Of a DNA stretch of 64,000 bases, positions 17,344 to 25,440 are shown one piece after another. Source of the DNA: Lentisphaeria bacterium UBA1791 (GTDB lineage: Bacteria > Verrucomicrobiota > Lentisphaeria > Victivallales > Victivallaceae); assembly GCA_002314455.1 (NCBI GenBank), contig DCFZ01000036.1:75940-139939 (forward strand), read 5' to 3'. Under the pieces are notes generated by a model that ran no database searches, was not told where the DNA came from, and was given only the letters and a program-made list of their open reading frames with translations. The position numbers were made by a program, and so were the translations under genes. Numbering within the stretch: position 1 is the first letter of the stretch; each line of letters opens with the position of its first letter.

Positions 17344-18068
17344 TGCAAAACATCTGGTACGAAGAGCATGTGATCCGCCACAGCCAATTCGATCGGGAGG
17401 GGAATTTCAAGCTTCACGCGTGGAGCGATCTTTTGCAGGAAGCCGCCGCCAATCACGCAGCGGAACTCGGCGTCGGGATGCTCGACCTCAATGCCAAAAA
17501 TCAGCTTTGGGTGCTGGCACAACTGAAGGTGCAGTTCTTTCAAGCCCCCTGCCCGGGGGAAAGCGTCCGCGTCGCCACCTATCCGAGCGGGACACGCCGG
17601 CTTTTCGCACTGCGCGAATATGAGATCAAAAACGCGTCGGACGAACGGCTTCTTGCCGGTTCCAGCCGTTGGATATTGCTCGACAAGGCGACGTTGCGCC
17701 CCCTGTCGGCGTTGACGATCGCCGATCAATTACCCGACAATTCCGGCTTGCCGGTCTATTTTGATTTTGCGGAAAAACTCCCGGTACCGGAAAATTACGA
17801 CTTTTTCTATGATGTGGCGATCCGTCATTCGATGGAAGACGTCAACGGTCACCTCAACAACGCCGAATACCTTGCCGCCGCCCAGGATGCGCTTTGCGCC
17901 AACGGCATCGTCAAAAAATTTCAAGGCTTTGAGATCGCCTACCACCATTCATTGCGCGCGCCGGAAATATTGACCATCGGCGTCAGGCAATGCGGTAACG
18001 ATGCGATCTTCACCGGCTTCAACGCCGCCCGCGAACGGTGCGTATCGGGCAAACTGATCTATCAGTAA
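17343..18068 (+). CDS. Acyl-ACP thioesterase-like protein (double hot-dog fold)
   Basis: 241 residues. The protein resembles the FatA/FatB-type acyl-ACP thioesterase family: the first hot-dog domain starts with YEEHVIRHSQFDREGNFKLHA and includes NAKNQLWVLAQLKVQF, and the second begins near residue 150 with DVNGHLNNAEYLAAAQDAL, where the Asn-His pair is the expected catalytic segment. It would release fatty acids from acyl carrier protein in the cytoplasm. The ATG shares a base with the preceding stop, so it is coupled to the phosphatase gene. It ends the nadC operon. Confidence 0.85.
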   Translation: MQNIWYEEHVIRHSQFDREGNFKLHAWSDLLQEAAANHAAELGVGMLDLNAKNQLWVLAQLKVQFFQAPCPGESVRVATYPSGTRRLFALREYEIKNASDERLLAGSSRWILLDKATLRPLSALTIADQLPDNSGLPVYFDFAEKLPVPENYDFFYDVAIRHSMEDVNGHLNNAEYLAAAQDALCANGIVKKFQGFEIAYHHSLRAPEILTIGVRQCGNDAIFTGFNAARERCVSGKLIYQ

Positions 18069-18444
18069 AGAATCGCCGCCCCATCGCGCTTTTGATCGCC
18101 CCAAGGGGCTCTTGTCGGACAGGTCGGACTGGTCGGACAGGTCGGACAGGTAGCGGTCGGGACGGCGCCGCACCCGGCGCCGTAGGAGACTTTTTGGGGA
18201 AATGAAACATAATCATCCACAGCGAGCCGACGAGTACCGCAGGCCTTTTGCCGGAGGTGCATAGCGCCAAGCTATGCACCGTAGCGAAGCGGAGGCGGCG
18301 AAGCGGATGCGAGACGCCGGAGGAACCACAAAAGGTCGAGGAACGGATCGAGGGGAGCCGGGGTCCCCGGAAAGTCGACCGAAGCCGAGCCGCGAAGCGG
18401 CCGGGACGGCACCGCACCCGGTGCCGTAGGAGACTTTTTGGGGT
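18069..18444. repeat. Intergenic repeat block 1 (inverted orientation), tail-to-tail junction
   Basis: No gene is visible. The block contains four 9-bp units (gtcggacag-type, 18114-18149), then a hairpin with arms ACGGCGCCG (18162-18170) and CGGCGCCGT (18175-18183), a spacer with a further inverted repeat (gtgcatagc ... gctatgcac, near 18257-18279), and a second hairpin with arms ACGGCACCG (18406-18414) and CGGTGCCGT (18419-18427). The hairpins are each followed by taggagactttttgggg. Related blocks lie at 26.96-27.2 kb and 34.5-34.9 kb in the opposite orientation. Confidence 0.85.
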
Positions 18445-19755
18445 TCACTCTTCGCGCATCCACCCTTCGATCTTAAAGTTTTCGCTGCAGATCATGCGTT
18501 CGGGGTGGGTTTTGTCTTCGGGCACAAACCACACTTGGATATTGGCGCCGTAAAACTGCCCCCAGTCGCCTTCGTAAATGCGAAACGGAACCTGGGCGAA
18601 ATAGAGTTCATCCGGGGCGTTGGAATAGCCGGTTCTTTCAGTCGCAGTCCGGCGCAAATAGTCGGCGGAAAGCGGAGTATTGCCGGTGATCTCGTAAGCT
18701 TTCAGATAAATATCCCCGGGTTCGCCGGGATTGCAACGGATCGTCGCCACGTAATCGCCGCGGTTGCCGGAAAGGGTGATGGAAGGCTTTCCTTTTTGGA
18801 CTGCGTCTTCCTGCAACGGGGATGTTCCCGAAAGCAACGCGGCAAACTCGGTTTCCAGAAGCGAAAGCGTGCGCAACGTCATCTTTCTGCCGGGCTCGGT
18901 ACTTTCGTCGATGATTTCAACGCACGCCGTACCCGCCTTGACGCGGGTGGTATAGCGGTGATAAACGGTAGCGGAATCGTGTTCACTGCCGGAGGAGATC
19001 GTCCGGTTGTTCCAGCTGCGCCCGGAAAGGCGCAGATCGAGCCGGTAGCGGTAAGAACCATTGCTTCCAGAGAAGCGGTAACTGCCGTCGCGCGTCGTCA
19101 CCAGATTTCCGGAACTTCCGAAAAAACGGCGTGTTGCGATGTAGTTGCCACTGACGGATTCGCGGTAGAGCCGCCATTCGGGATGAATGGCAAGGTACTG
19201 CAGTAAACTTGCCTTTTTAGCGTCTGTTTCCTGCATTTTTTCAAGCGACGGTAACGCGAGTTCTTTTTCCGCGTTGCCCAGCGGGGAAGGAAAGGAATTG
19301 AGCACTTTTGCCTGAAACGTCGTGCTCTTTGCCTGACGGAAATCGCAGTCGGTTTCCGGGAATGCGGCAGTTTGCAATACGACGCCGGTCGGCAAATGCA
19401 GATGGTCGGCAAAGTGATCGCGCGTCGGCCCGAAATAGAAATAAAAGTAATACGCGCCGAGACATCCCGCCGTTGCCAACACGGAACCGAATGCAAACAG
19501 CAACAATGCGCCGCCGCGTTCACGTTCCTTCTGACGCCAACGGGAAACACCGCAAACGATGAGCCAAATGATCCCTGCCGCCGAAAACCAAGTCGCGGCG
19601 AGGAGGATCTTTTCGACCTGCCAGCGGAAAGGATACGGCAACCGGTTGCTCCAGATGAGCGACACAAAAGCCGCCATCACCAGCAAAACGACGATTTCCG
19701 GCACCACCGGGAACCGGCAAAACCAGCGACCGATTGCTCGCAGTTTACGGTGCAT
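18445..19755 (-). CDS. Uncharacterised membrane protein downstream of ntpK
   Basis: 436 residues. Three hydrophobic segments lie in the first 110 residues (about 18-36, 48-68 and 83-108), the last rich in Tyr and Phe (AYYFYFYFGPTRDHFAD). The remaining 320 or so residues look soluble and beta-rich, probably periplasmic, with no family I recognise. It starts ten bases after the ntpK stop, so it is likely co-transcribed with the V-ATPase subunit genes. A role linked to that ATPase is possible but rests on position alone. Confidence 0.7.
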   Translation of the reverse strand: MHRKLRAIGRWFCRFPVVPEIVVLLVMAAFVSLIWSNRLPYPFRWQVEKILLAATWFSAAGIIWLIVCGVSRWRQKERERGGALLLFAFGSVLATAGCLGAYYFYFYFGPTRDHFADHLHLPTGVVLQTAAFPETDCDFRQAKSTTFQAKVLNSFPSPLGNAEKELALPSLEKMQETDAKKASLLQYLAIHPEWRLYRESVSGNYIATRRFFGSSGNLVTTRDGSYRFSGSNGSYRYRLDLRLSGRSWNNRTISSGSEHDSATVYHRYTTRVKAGTACVEIIDESTEPGRKMTLRTLSLLETEFAALLSGTSPLQEDAVQKGKPSITLSGNRGDYVATIRCNPGEPGDIYLKAYEITGNTPLSADYLRRTATERTGYSNAPDELYFAQVPFRIYEGDWGQFYGANIQVWFVPEDKTHPERMICSENFKIEGWMREE

Positions 19756-19765
19756 CCAAAAATTC

Positions 19766-20236
19766 CTACGGCATCATCATCAGCGAGAAAACCAACGCGA
19801 AGATCGCGCAAGTCTCGACGATACCGAGCACCATCAAGTAGTTTGCAAATCCCTGATCGGTTTCGGCAAAGGCGACGCACGCGCCTGCCCCCGCCTTGCC
19901 CTGATAGATCGCCGAAATCATCTGCGCCAAGCCGCCGAGCAACGCGATGACGATGAAAAGACCGCTGTATTCGGGGTGCACAATCGCGCCGTTGACCAGC
20001 ATCTTGCCTTTGATGATCATCATCATGATCATACTGTAAATGGTCTGCGACAGCGGGGCACCGACGAGCGCGAGCAACAAAAACGGCGCCGCCTTGCCTT
20101 GCTGATAGCATTTTTTCCACGCGCCGACCGCCGCCTGACCGGCGATACCGGTGCCGATGGCGGAACCGATCGCCGCCATACCGACTGCCGCATACGCGAC
20201 GCCCAAAGTGATGTAACCTGCAACTTCTCCTGTCAT
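19766..20236 (-). CDS. ntpK: V-type ATPase subunit K (membrane rotor, duplicated c subunit)
   Basis: 156 residues and four transmembrane helices: a duplicated hairpin c subunit, as in Enterococcus NtpK. The rotor carries ions through the membrane sector. The only ion-binding carboxylate is Glu141 in helix 4 (GIVETCAIFALVF); helix 2 has PLSQTIY with Gln64 instead. Ser63, Gln64, Gln112 (IYQGK) and Glu141 line up by eye with the Na+ ligands Thr64, Gln65, Gln110 and Glu139 of Enterococcus hirae, which hints at sodium coupling. The start overlaps the ntpI stop by four bases. Confidence 0.93.
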   Translation of the reverse strand: MTGEVAGYITLGVAYAAVGMAAIGSAIGTGIAGQAAVGAWKKCYQQGKAAPFLLLALVGAPLSQTIYSMIMMMIIKGKMLVNGAIVHPEYSGLFIVIALLGGLAQMISAIYQGKAGAGACVAFAETDQGFANYLMVLGIVETCAIFALVFSLMMMP

Positions 20237-22029
20237 TTTTCCACTTCCTTATCGTTAGAGGGTTTATGATTGGCAAACGGGTGGAATGCGTTTCCGCTCC
20301 ACGTCAAACCAGTGTGATTGGAAAATTCCAGCGTATTGAGGCGCACGGCGTGCACCAGTACGCTCATCAAACAGAGCGCGAGATTCAGCACGTGCCCGAA
20401 AAGGATGACGAGCAGCCCGCCGGGGATGAACCACGCGGAGGAATTCATCACACTCAATCCCATGCCGTTGAAATTTCCGGCGATATAAGTACCCGCCATG
20501 CCGACGGCAAAGAGGCGGATATAGCTCAACAAGTCGGAAAAACTGCCGATCATCGAAAACGGGAACTGGAAAATATCGGCGGGATTTTTCCAATTCAAAC
20601 CGCAGATGAGCACGAGCACCAGCCCCGCGAGATAGCAGTAATTCATCACCGCGGGGTAGTCCCCCGGCCAGACGATGATGCGGATGGCGAGGAAAAAGTT
20701 CCCCCAGATGATCAGCATCCAGCCGAGATTCGCGCCGATGCTTTTCCAATTGCGGTCAAAGATCGCCTTCCAAATGTGGCCGAGCGACAGCTGGATAACA
20801 GCGAGCGCGAAGCAGAAGCACTGCACGCTCGCATCCTTGACGGCGGGATCCGTCAGACACTTCAAGCCGCCTAGAGAAACGCCGAACCAGTTGCCGGAAA
20901 GCGCGCCCCACACGACGGTCGCAATGCTCAAAATCCACGCGAGCTTGAGCGGCATTTTCGCCTGCTTTTTGCCGCGGAACTTCCACGTTGCCGCCGCACT
21001 CGCCAGCACGAAAAGCGCACCGTACCCGGCGTCGCCGATGATCATCGCGTAAAAGATGGTAAAAAAGATCAGCACGCCGCCGGAAATATCCATTTCCCGA
21101 TAGCCCGGCATAATGCCGAGGAAATCGAAAAGCGGCTTGATCGTCTTGGAAAATTTGTTCTCGCGGAGCAACACCGGCACGTTGTCCTCCGGCGCGGGGT
21201 CGTCGATGACCAATCCCCAGCCGTGCGTTTTGGCGGCGGCGCGGAGCGCATCGACCGATTCCGCAGGGACGAACCCCGCCAGCGCGATCACGGCGTCACA
21301 ATCCTGTGCCGCATCGAACGCCGCCGAAAACTCCGCGTCGGCGAGCAATGCGTCGCGCGCCGCGGCGATCTCTTTTTGGGCGGCGACGTAGGAAACAAGC
21401 TTTTCCTCGATGGAGGATATCTCCTTTTCCGCCGTTTCCAGCCGCATCCGCAAAAGAACGGGATCGTCGGTGTCGGCGAGCTTCACGACGGGCAGTTCCC
21501 GGTCGTCGATCTCGCGTTCGGAAACGAGGATGAAATCGACGTTGCGGCGATCCTGATTTACGATCGCGACCGCAAGATCGTCGCACTTGTCAAGTTTTTC
21601 CAGATCCTTATAGGTGCCGCGGCAGAGTTTGACAAAAATGCCGCGTTCGGCAAGTTCGTTGATCGCGGCGAGCCGGAAATCGCCCCACGGCGCAAGCTGT
21701 TGCATGCGCAAGTTGATCTTTTCGCACTCCGTCTGCAACGCGCTGCGGCGCTCAAAAAGCGCCCGGCATCCGGCGAGGTATTCCGCATCGCTCCGGTCGG
21801 GCGTAAAATTCGCGGGAGCTCCGATCTCCTTTTCTTCGGCAAAACGCGCGAGCTCGCTCTCGACGCGACAGGCGTCGCGAAACGCTTCCGCCGCTTCCAG
21901 CGCACGCGCCGTCGGCTTGGCGTTTTGCACGTCAATCTGCATCACGCCGACGTCGCGCAACGCTTTCAGGGCGTTTTCACGCTCCGCCGAGACCGCGAGC
22001 AGGAGAATTTTTTTCATCGGAACGATCAT
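20233..22029 (-). CDS. ntpI: V-type ATPase subunit I (stator membrane subunit)
   Basis: 598 residues. The first 300 or so are the soluble stalk arm, with MKKILLLAVSAERENALKALRDVGVMQIDVQ at the start and coiled-coil segments; the rest has about seven or eight membrane helices with RFNWKSIG-like loops, GDAGYGALFV and LLSYIRLFAVGMAGTYIA, the conserved segment that carries the essential Arg of the ion channel. Subunit I is the fixed channel beside the K ring. It begins 14 bases after proA and overlaps ntpK. The catalytic and stalk subunits (A, B, D, E) are not in the window. Confidence 0.93.
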   Translation of the reverse strand: MIVPMKKILLLAVSAERENALKALRDVGVMQIDVQNAKPTARALEAAEAFRDACRVESELARFAEEKEIGAPANFTPDRSDAEYLAGCRALFERRSALQTECEKINLRMQQLAPWGDFRLAAINELAERGIFVKLCRGTYKDLEKLDKCDDLAVAIVNQDRRNVDFILVSEREIDDRELPVVKLADTDDPVLLRMRLETAEKEISSIEEKLVSYVAAQKEIAAARDALLADAEFSAAFDAAQDCDAVIALAGFVPAESVDALRAAAKTHGWGLVIDDPAPEDNVPVLLRENKFSKTIKPLFDFLGIMPGYREMDISGGVLIFFTIFYAMIIGDAGYGALFVLASAAATWKFRGKKQAKMPLKLAWILSIATVVWGALSGNWFGVSLGGLKCLTDPAVKDASVQCFCFALAVIQLSLGHIWKAIFDRNWKSIGANLGWMLIIWGNFFLAIRIIVWPGDYPAVMNYCYLAGLVLVLICGLNWKNPADIFQFPFSMIGSFSDLLSYIRLFAVGMAGTYIAGNFNGMGLSVMNSSAWFIPGGLLVILFGHVLNLALCLMSVLVHAVRLNTLEFSNHTGLTWSGNAFHPFANHKPSNDKEVEK

Positions 22030-22043
22030 AACAACAGCTTCCC

Positions 22044-23309
22044 TTATTCCCGAATCTGCCCTTCGCCGCGCACAAGGTATTTGTAGGTCGTCAACTCGTC
22101 GGCGCCCATCGGACCGCGGGCGTGAAGTTTATCGGTGCTGATGCCGATTTCCGCGCCCATGCCGAATTCGCCGCCGTCGGTGAAACGGGTCGACGCATTG
22201 GCGTAGCAGGTCGAGGAATCCACCCGCGCCAGAAAGTATTCGATGTTTTCGGGCGTCGAACTCAAGATCCCGTCGCTGTGCCGCGAACCGTAGGTGTTGA
22301 TGTGACGCACCGCATCTTCCACGCCGCCGACCGTCTTGACCGCGAGAATGAGCGAAAGGTACTCTGCGTAATAATCCTCCTCGGTCGCCGCTTTCGCTTC
22401 CGGCACGAGCCGGCAGAAATCGGCGTCGCCGCGCAGTTCCACGCGATTTTCGCGCATCGCCGCGGCGAAACGCGGGGCGAATTCAGAGAGAATATCGCGG
22501 TGAATCAACAGCGTTTCAAGCGCATTGCAGACCCCCGGTCGCTGACATTTGGCGTTGACGATGATCTTGATCGCTTCGTCGATCTTGCACGTCTTGTCGG
22601 CGAAAAGGTGACAGACACCTTTGTAATGTTTCAGGACCGGCATCGTCGCCGCCTCGACGACAGCGCGGATGAGCCGCTCGCCGCCGCGCGGAATGACGAG
22701 GTCGATGTAACGATCCATTTTGAGCATAATCGGCACCGCGGCGTGATCCGTCCACGGCAGGATCTGGACGACGCCGTCGGGCAAACCGCACGCCATAGCG
22801 GCGCGGTTCAGAACTTCGGCAATCTTCAGATTGGAATGAAAAGCCTCGCTGCCCCCGCGCAGAATGACGGCGTTGCCCGCCTTGAGGCAAATTCCGGAAG
22901 CATCCGCCGTCACGTTGGGGCGCGCTTCGTAAATGATGCCGATGACGCCGAAAGGCACGCTGATTTTTTGAATCTTCAAGCCGTTGGGGCGCGTCGTTTC
23001 CGAGAGGATGCGGCCGACGGGGTCGCGCTGGGCGCCGACGGTCTCAAGCCCTTTGGCCATCGCTTCGACGCGTGCTTCGGTGAGCGTGAGCCGGTCGATC
23101 ATCGCGCTCGAGAGCTTCGCCGCTTTTTCACCGGCGAGGTCTTCGCGGTTCGCCGCCAGGATTTCAGGCGCGGCAAGCCGGATCGCTGCCGCCATCTGAT
23201 TCAGACAGTCGCGTTTTTTCGCGTCGTCGAGCACGGCAAGTTCCGCCGCCGCGGCGCGCGCTTTTTGCCCCATCAGGAGCAAGGCAGAACGTACAGATTC
23301 TTCATTCAT
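22044..23309 (-). CDS. proA: Gamma-glutamyl phosphate reductase
   Basis: 421 residues, full length. ProA reduces gamma-glutamyl phosphate to glutamate semialdehyde with NADPH in proline synthesis. Motifs include PFGVIGIIYEARPNVTADA, AVILRGGSEAFHSN, DLVIPRGGERLIR and the active-site Cys segment AKCQRPGVCNALETLLIH; the end contains RFTDGGEFGMGAEIGISTDKLHARGPMG. The start overlaps the upstream phosphatase-like gene by eight bases. proB, its usual partner, is absent here; instead proA sits between dapA and V-ATPase genes. Confidence 0.96.
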   Translation of the reverse strand: MNEESVRSALLLMGQKARAAAAELAVLDDAKKRDCLNQMAAAIRLAAPEILAANREDLAGEKAAKLSSAMIDRLTLTEARVEAMAKGLETVGAQRDPVGRILSETTRPNGLKIQKISVPFGVIGIIYEARPNVTADASGICLKAGNAVILRGGSEAFHSNLKIAEVLNRAAMACGLPDGVVQILPWTDHAAVPIMLKMDRYIDLVIPRGGERLIRAVVEAATMPVLKHYKGVCHLFADKTCKIDEAIKIIVNAKCQRPGVCNALETLLIHRDILSEFAPRFAAAMRENRVELRGDADFCRLVPEAKAATEEDYYAEYLSLILAVKTVGGVEDAVRHINTYGSRHSDGILSSTPENIEYFLARVDSSTCYANASTRFTDGGEFGMGAEIGISTDKLHARGPMGADELTTYKYLVRGEGQIRE

Positions 23310-23886
23310 GATCGATTTTCTCCACGGTGGCGCTTGCTTCCGGAACTTCCGCCGGCTGGCCGGCGAGCACCGTTTTTTTCATTGCTTCCCAGTCGATCTT
23401 GCGGATCAACCGCGGGAAAGCGCGGTAAAGGTAACGGTGAAGCCCGTTGGTGCGGTCGCGATAACGCGCCAGCGCTTCCGACGGCAACATATTTTCAAAG
23501 ACGATGTGATACGCGGCAACGACGAGCGCCGTGCGGTCGACGCCGCGGCAACTGTGGATCAAAAGCGGCTTCGGCGCATCGCGCAACACTTCCAACGCGG
23601 TACGGACGTCGTCTTCCGTCATATGGTGCGTCGGCACGTGGAATTCCTTGATCTGCAATCCGCTGATGATCGGCAGATCGCTGTGGTGACTGCGCAGATT
23701 GAGCACACTCACACAACCGTGTTTTTCCATCTCGATGAACTGCTGACGGTTGGGCTGTGCGGAACTGTAGATCTTGCCGTGCGAGACCACGCGAAAGTTT
23801 TTCGCCACGCCCACTTCAAGGTCGTGGTACGCCAATTCCGCCATCAACCGGCGGTGCGATTGTCTTTCGGTAACACAATCCGCCAT
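23302..23886 (-). CDS. Dual-specificity-phosphatase-like protein with Ser at the catalytic Cys position
   Basis: 194 residues with the fold signature of small Cys-dependent phosphatases (GKIYSSAQPNRQQF near 37-50, VSVLNLRSHHSD near 59-70, and the signature loop near 111-122). The loop reads HSCRGVDRTALV. Aligned without gaps to the usual HCKxGxDRTG, the catalytic Cys is Ser112 and a Cys is at 113, while Asp117 and Arg118 are kept. It may be an inactive phosphate-binding protein or use the shifted Cys. It is directly adjacent to dapA and overlaps proA, so it is part of that operon. No signal peptide is seen. Confidence 0.82.
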   Translation of the reverse strand: MADCVTERQSHRRLMAELAYHDLEVGVAKNFRVVSHGKIYSSAQPNRQQFIEMEKHGCVSVLNLRSHHSDLPIISGLQIKEFHVPTHHMTEDDVRTALEVLRDAPKPLLIHSCRGVDRTALVVAAYHIVFENMLPSEALARYRDRTNGLHRYLYRAFPRLIRKIDWEAMKKTVLAGQPAEVPEASATVEKIDHE

Positions 23887-24756
23887 TTAGAGCACCTCGC
23901 ACCCGATCAGAGTTTCCCGCAACACGTCGCGGTGCGCCGCCGTCATTTCGCACAACGGCAACCGGTATTCCTCGGCGAGCATACCCTTCATCGCCATCGC
24001 CGCCTTGACGGGGATCGGATTGCTCTCGATGAAAAGATCGCAGAAAAGCCGGTAGTATTTCTGATGCAATTTGCGCGCGGCGGCGAAATCGCCGGCGAGC
24101 GCGAGATTGACCATCTCGGTCAATTCACGGGGGATCACGTTGGAAGCGACCGAAACCACGCCCTTGGCGCCGACCGCCATCATCGGCAAGGTCAGCGAAT
24201 CGTCGCCGCTGAGCACATCAAGCTCGCAGACGTCGAGAATTTTGGAAACGCGATCGACACTGCCGGCGGCTTCCTTGATACCGATGACATTGGCGTTGCC
24301 GGCGAGGCGCGCCACAACGTCGACCGGGATCGGCACGCCGGCGCGACCGGGCACATTGTACATCACCACCGGCAATCCGACGGTATCGGCGACCGTCGCG
24401 AAGTGACGGTAGATCCCCTCGGGCGTCGGTTTATTGTAATAAGGCGTCACCTGCAACGTCGCATCGGCGCCCATTTCCTTGGCTTCCCGGGTCAATTTGA
24501 TCGCTTCGGCGGTCGAGTTGGCACCGGTGCCGGCAATGATCTGACAGCGTTTGGCGGCACATTCGATCGTAAAGGCGATCACTTCGCTGTGCTCCTTGTA
24601 ATCCAGCGTCGGACTTTCACCGGTCGTGCCGACCGGGATCAAACCGGCAACGCCGCCGGCGATCTGGGATTCGACCAACGTTTTCAATGCCGGATAATCG
24701 ACCTTGCCGTCCCGAAAAGGCGTCACCAGTGCTGTATAAACTCCGCGAAGTTCCAT
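23887..24756 (-). CDS. dapA: 4-hydroxy-tetrahydrodipicolinate synthase
   Basis: 289 residues from the ATG at 24756 (MELRGVYTALVTPF), preceded by AGGAG; the longer reading to 24840 runs into the promoter. DapA joins pyruvate and aspartate semialdehyde, the first step of lysine and diaminopimelate (cell-wall) synthesis. Motifs: GTTGESPTLDYKEH, GTGANSTAEAI, TPYYNKPTPEGIYRHF, VMYNVPGRAGVPI and GIKEAAGSVDRV with the Schiff-base Lys. It is the first gene of the dapA-phosphatase-proA-ntpIK operon. Confidence 0.96.
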   Translation of the reverse strand: MELRGVYTALVTPFRDGKVDYPALKTLVESQIAGGVAGLIPVGTTGESPTLDYKEHSEVIAFTIECAAKRCQIIAGTGANSTAEAIKLTREAKEMGADATLQVTPYYNKPTPEGIYRHFATVADTVGLPVVMYNVPGRAGVPIPVDVVARLAGNANVIGIKEAAGSVDRVSKILDVCELDVLSGDDSLTLPMMAVGAKGVVSVASNVIPRELTEMVNLALAGDFAAARKLHQKYYRLFCDLFIESNPIPVKAAMAMKGMLAEEYRLPLCEMTAAHRDVLRETLIGCEVL

Positions 24757-24800
24757 ATCATACTCCTGTTTGGTGAAAATTTCCAGTAAATCCAATTCAT
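24723..24800 (-). other. Possible 25-codon leader ORF overlapping the dapA start
   Basis: An ATG at 24800 has AAGGAG five bases upstream, a better ribosome site than most genes here, and lies about ten bases after the predicted RNA start. The ORF runs 25 codons in the +1 frame relative to dapA, overlaps the first 34 bases of dapA, and contains four Trp codons. It could couple or throttle dapA translation. It has no recognisable homologue and could be a chance ORF. Confidence 0.3.
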
Positions 24801-24811
24801 CAACACTCCTT

Positions 24812-24840
24812 AATGTACCACACCGACACAAAAAAATCAA
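24812..24840 (-). promoter_or_regulatory. Promoter of the dapA-proA-ntpIK operon
   Basis: Minus strand TTGATT (24840-24835), 17-bp spacer, TACATT (24817-24812). It is divergent from the lipoprotein promoter 20 bp away. Confidence 0.65.
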
Positions 24841-24860
24841 CCTCTTCCCGCGCGCCCGCC

Positions 24861-24889
24861 TTGAAAAAACCGCGCCGAAGCTTTAAATT
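24861..24889 (+). promoter_or_regulatory. Promoter of the 24.9 kb lipoprotein gene
   Basis: TTGAAA (24861-24866), 17-bp spacer, TAAATT (24884-24889), 46 bases before the ATG. Confidence 0.6.
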
Positions 24890-24935
24890 ATATCGTGGAT
24901 ACTTTTGACGCATCAATTTATTTGAGGATTTTTTC

Positions 24936-25433
24936 ATGATTCAACGGACTTTGATTCTCTGTTGCGCCGCGCTTTTCGCGTTGCTTGGCGCCGGTTGCAT
25001 TTCCTATGATTACGAGGGTACCTGCGCCGAAAACGAAACGGACGCCGACACCATGAAGCTTTACACCGACGCCAAGCGGATCCCGTCGGAATATACCGAG
25101 CTCGGCACAGCGACGGTTTCCGGCAACTATCAGAATATTTCACGCGAACGCATGATCGACAAACTCAAAAGCAAAGCCGCCGACTGCGGCGCCGATGCCA
25201 TTCTGATCACCGAGCAGCAGGTTCTGCCGGTCGCCGAAGACGCTCCTTCCGGCGGCGCGTTCCGCACGGCATTCAACGCCGACGACACCAACAACGGCTG
25301 GAATCAGCTCTACAGCGACGTCGATCAGAATTACGGCAACATCCGCAACAAGCAGGCCGCAACGACGACCGTCTACCGTCGGATTATCCGCGCCAAATTT
25401 CTGAAATTCAGCGCTCCGGAAGCGGAAAAATAG
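24936..25433 (+). CDS. Putative lipoprotein
   Basis: 165 residues. A signal peptide of about 20 residues ends in the lipobox LGAGC (Cys21), predicting a lipid-anchored envelope protein. The mature part has a TATVSGNY segment and a KLKSKAADCGADAILITEQ stretch, resembling small lipoproteins with a YbjQ/heavy-metal-like fold (the CGADAI element), but I cannot assign a family with confidence. GAGG precedes the ATG. The EamA transporter gene starts seven bases after the stop, so the two are likely co-transcribed. Confidence 0.8.
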   Translation: MIQRTLILCCAALFALLGAGCISYDYEGTCAENETDADTMKLYTDAKRIPSEYTELGTATVSGNYQNISRERMIDKLKSKAADCGADAILITEQQVLPVAEDAPSGGAFRTAFNADDTNNGWNQLYSDVDQNYGNIRNKQAATTTVYRRIIRAKFLKFSAPEAEK

Positions 25434-25440
25434 GTTCTTT

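Noticed and set aside
18019..18553. Several 60-130 codon frames inside repeat block 1
   Set aside because: They follow the repeat units (for example Arg/Ser/Thr-Cys-Pro runs) and have no start signals; the DNA repeats themselves explain them.
19766..22029. F-type ATP synthase a/c subunits
   Set aside because: Four-helix K with a single Glu and a long two-part I subunit are V-type; no F-type motif is present.
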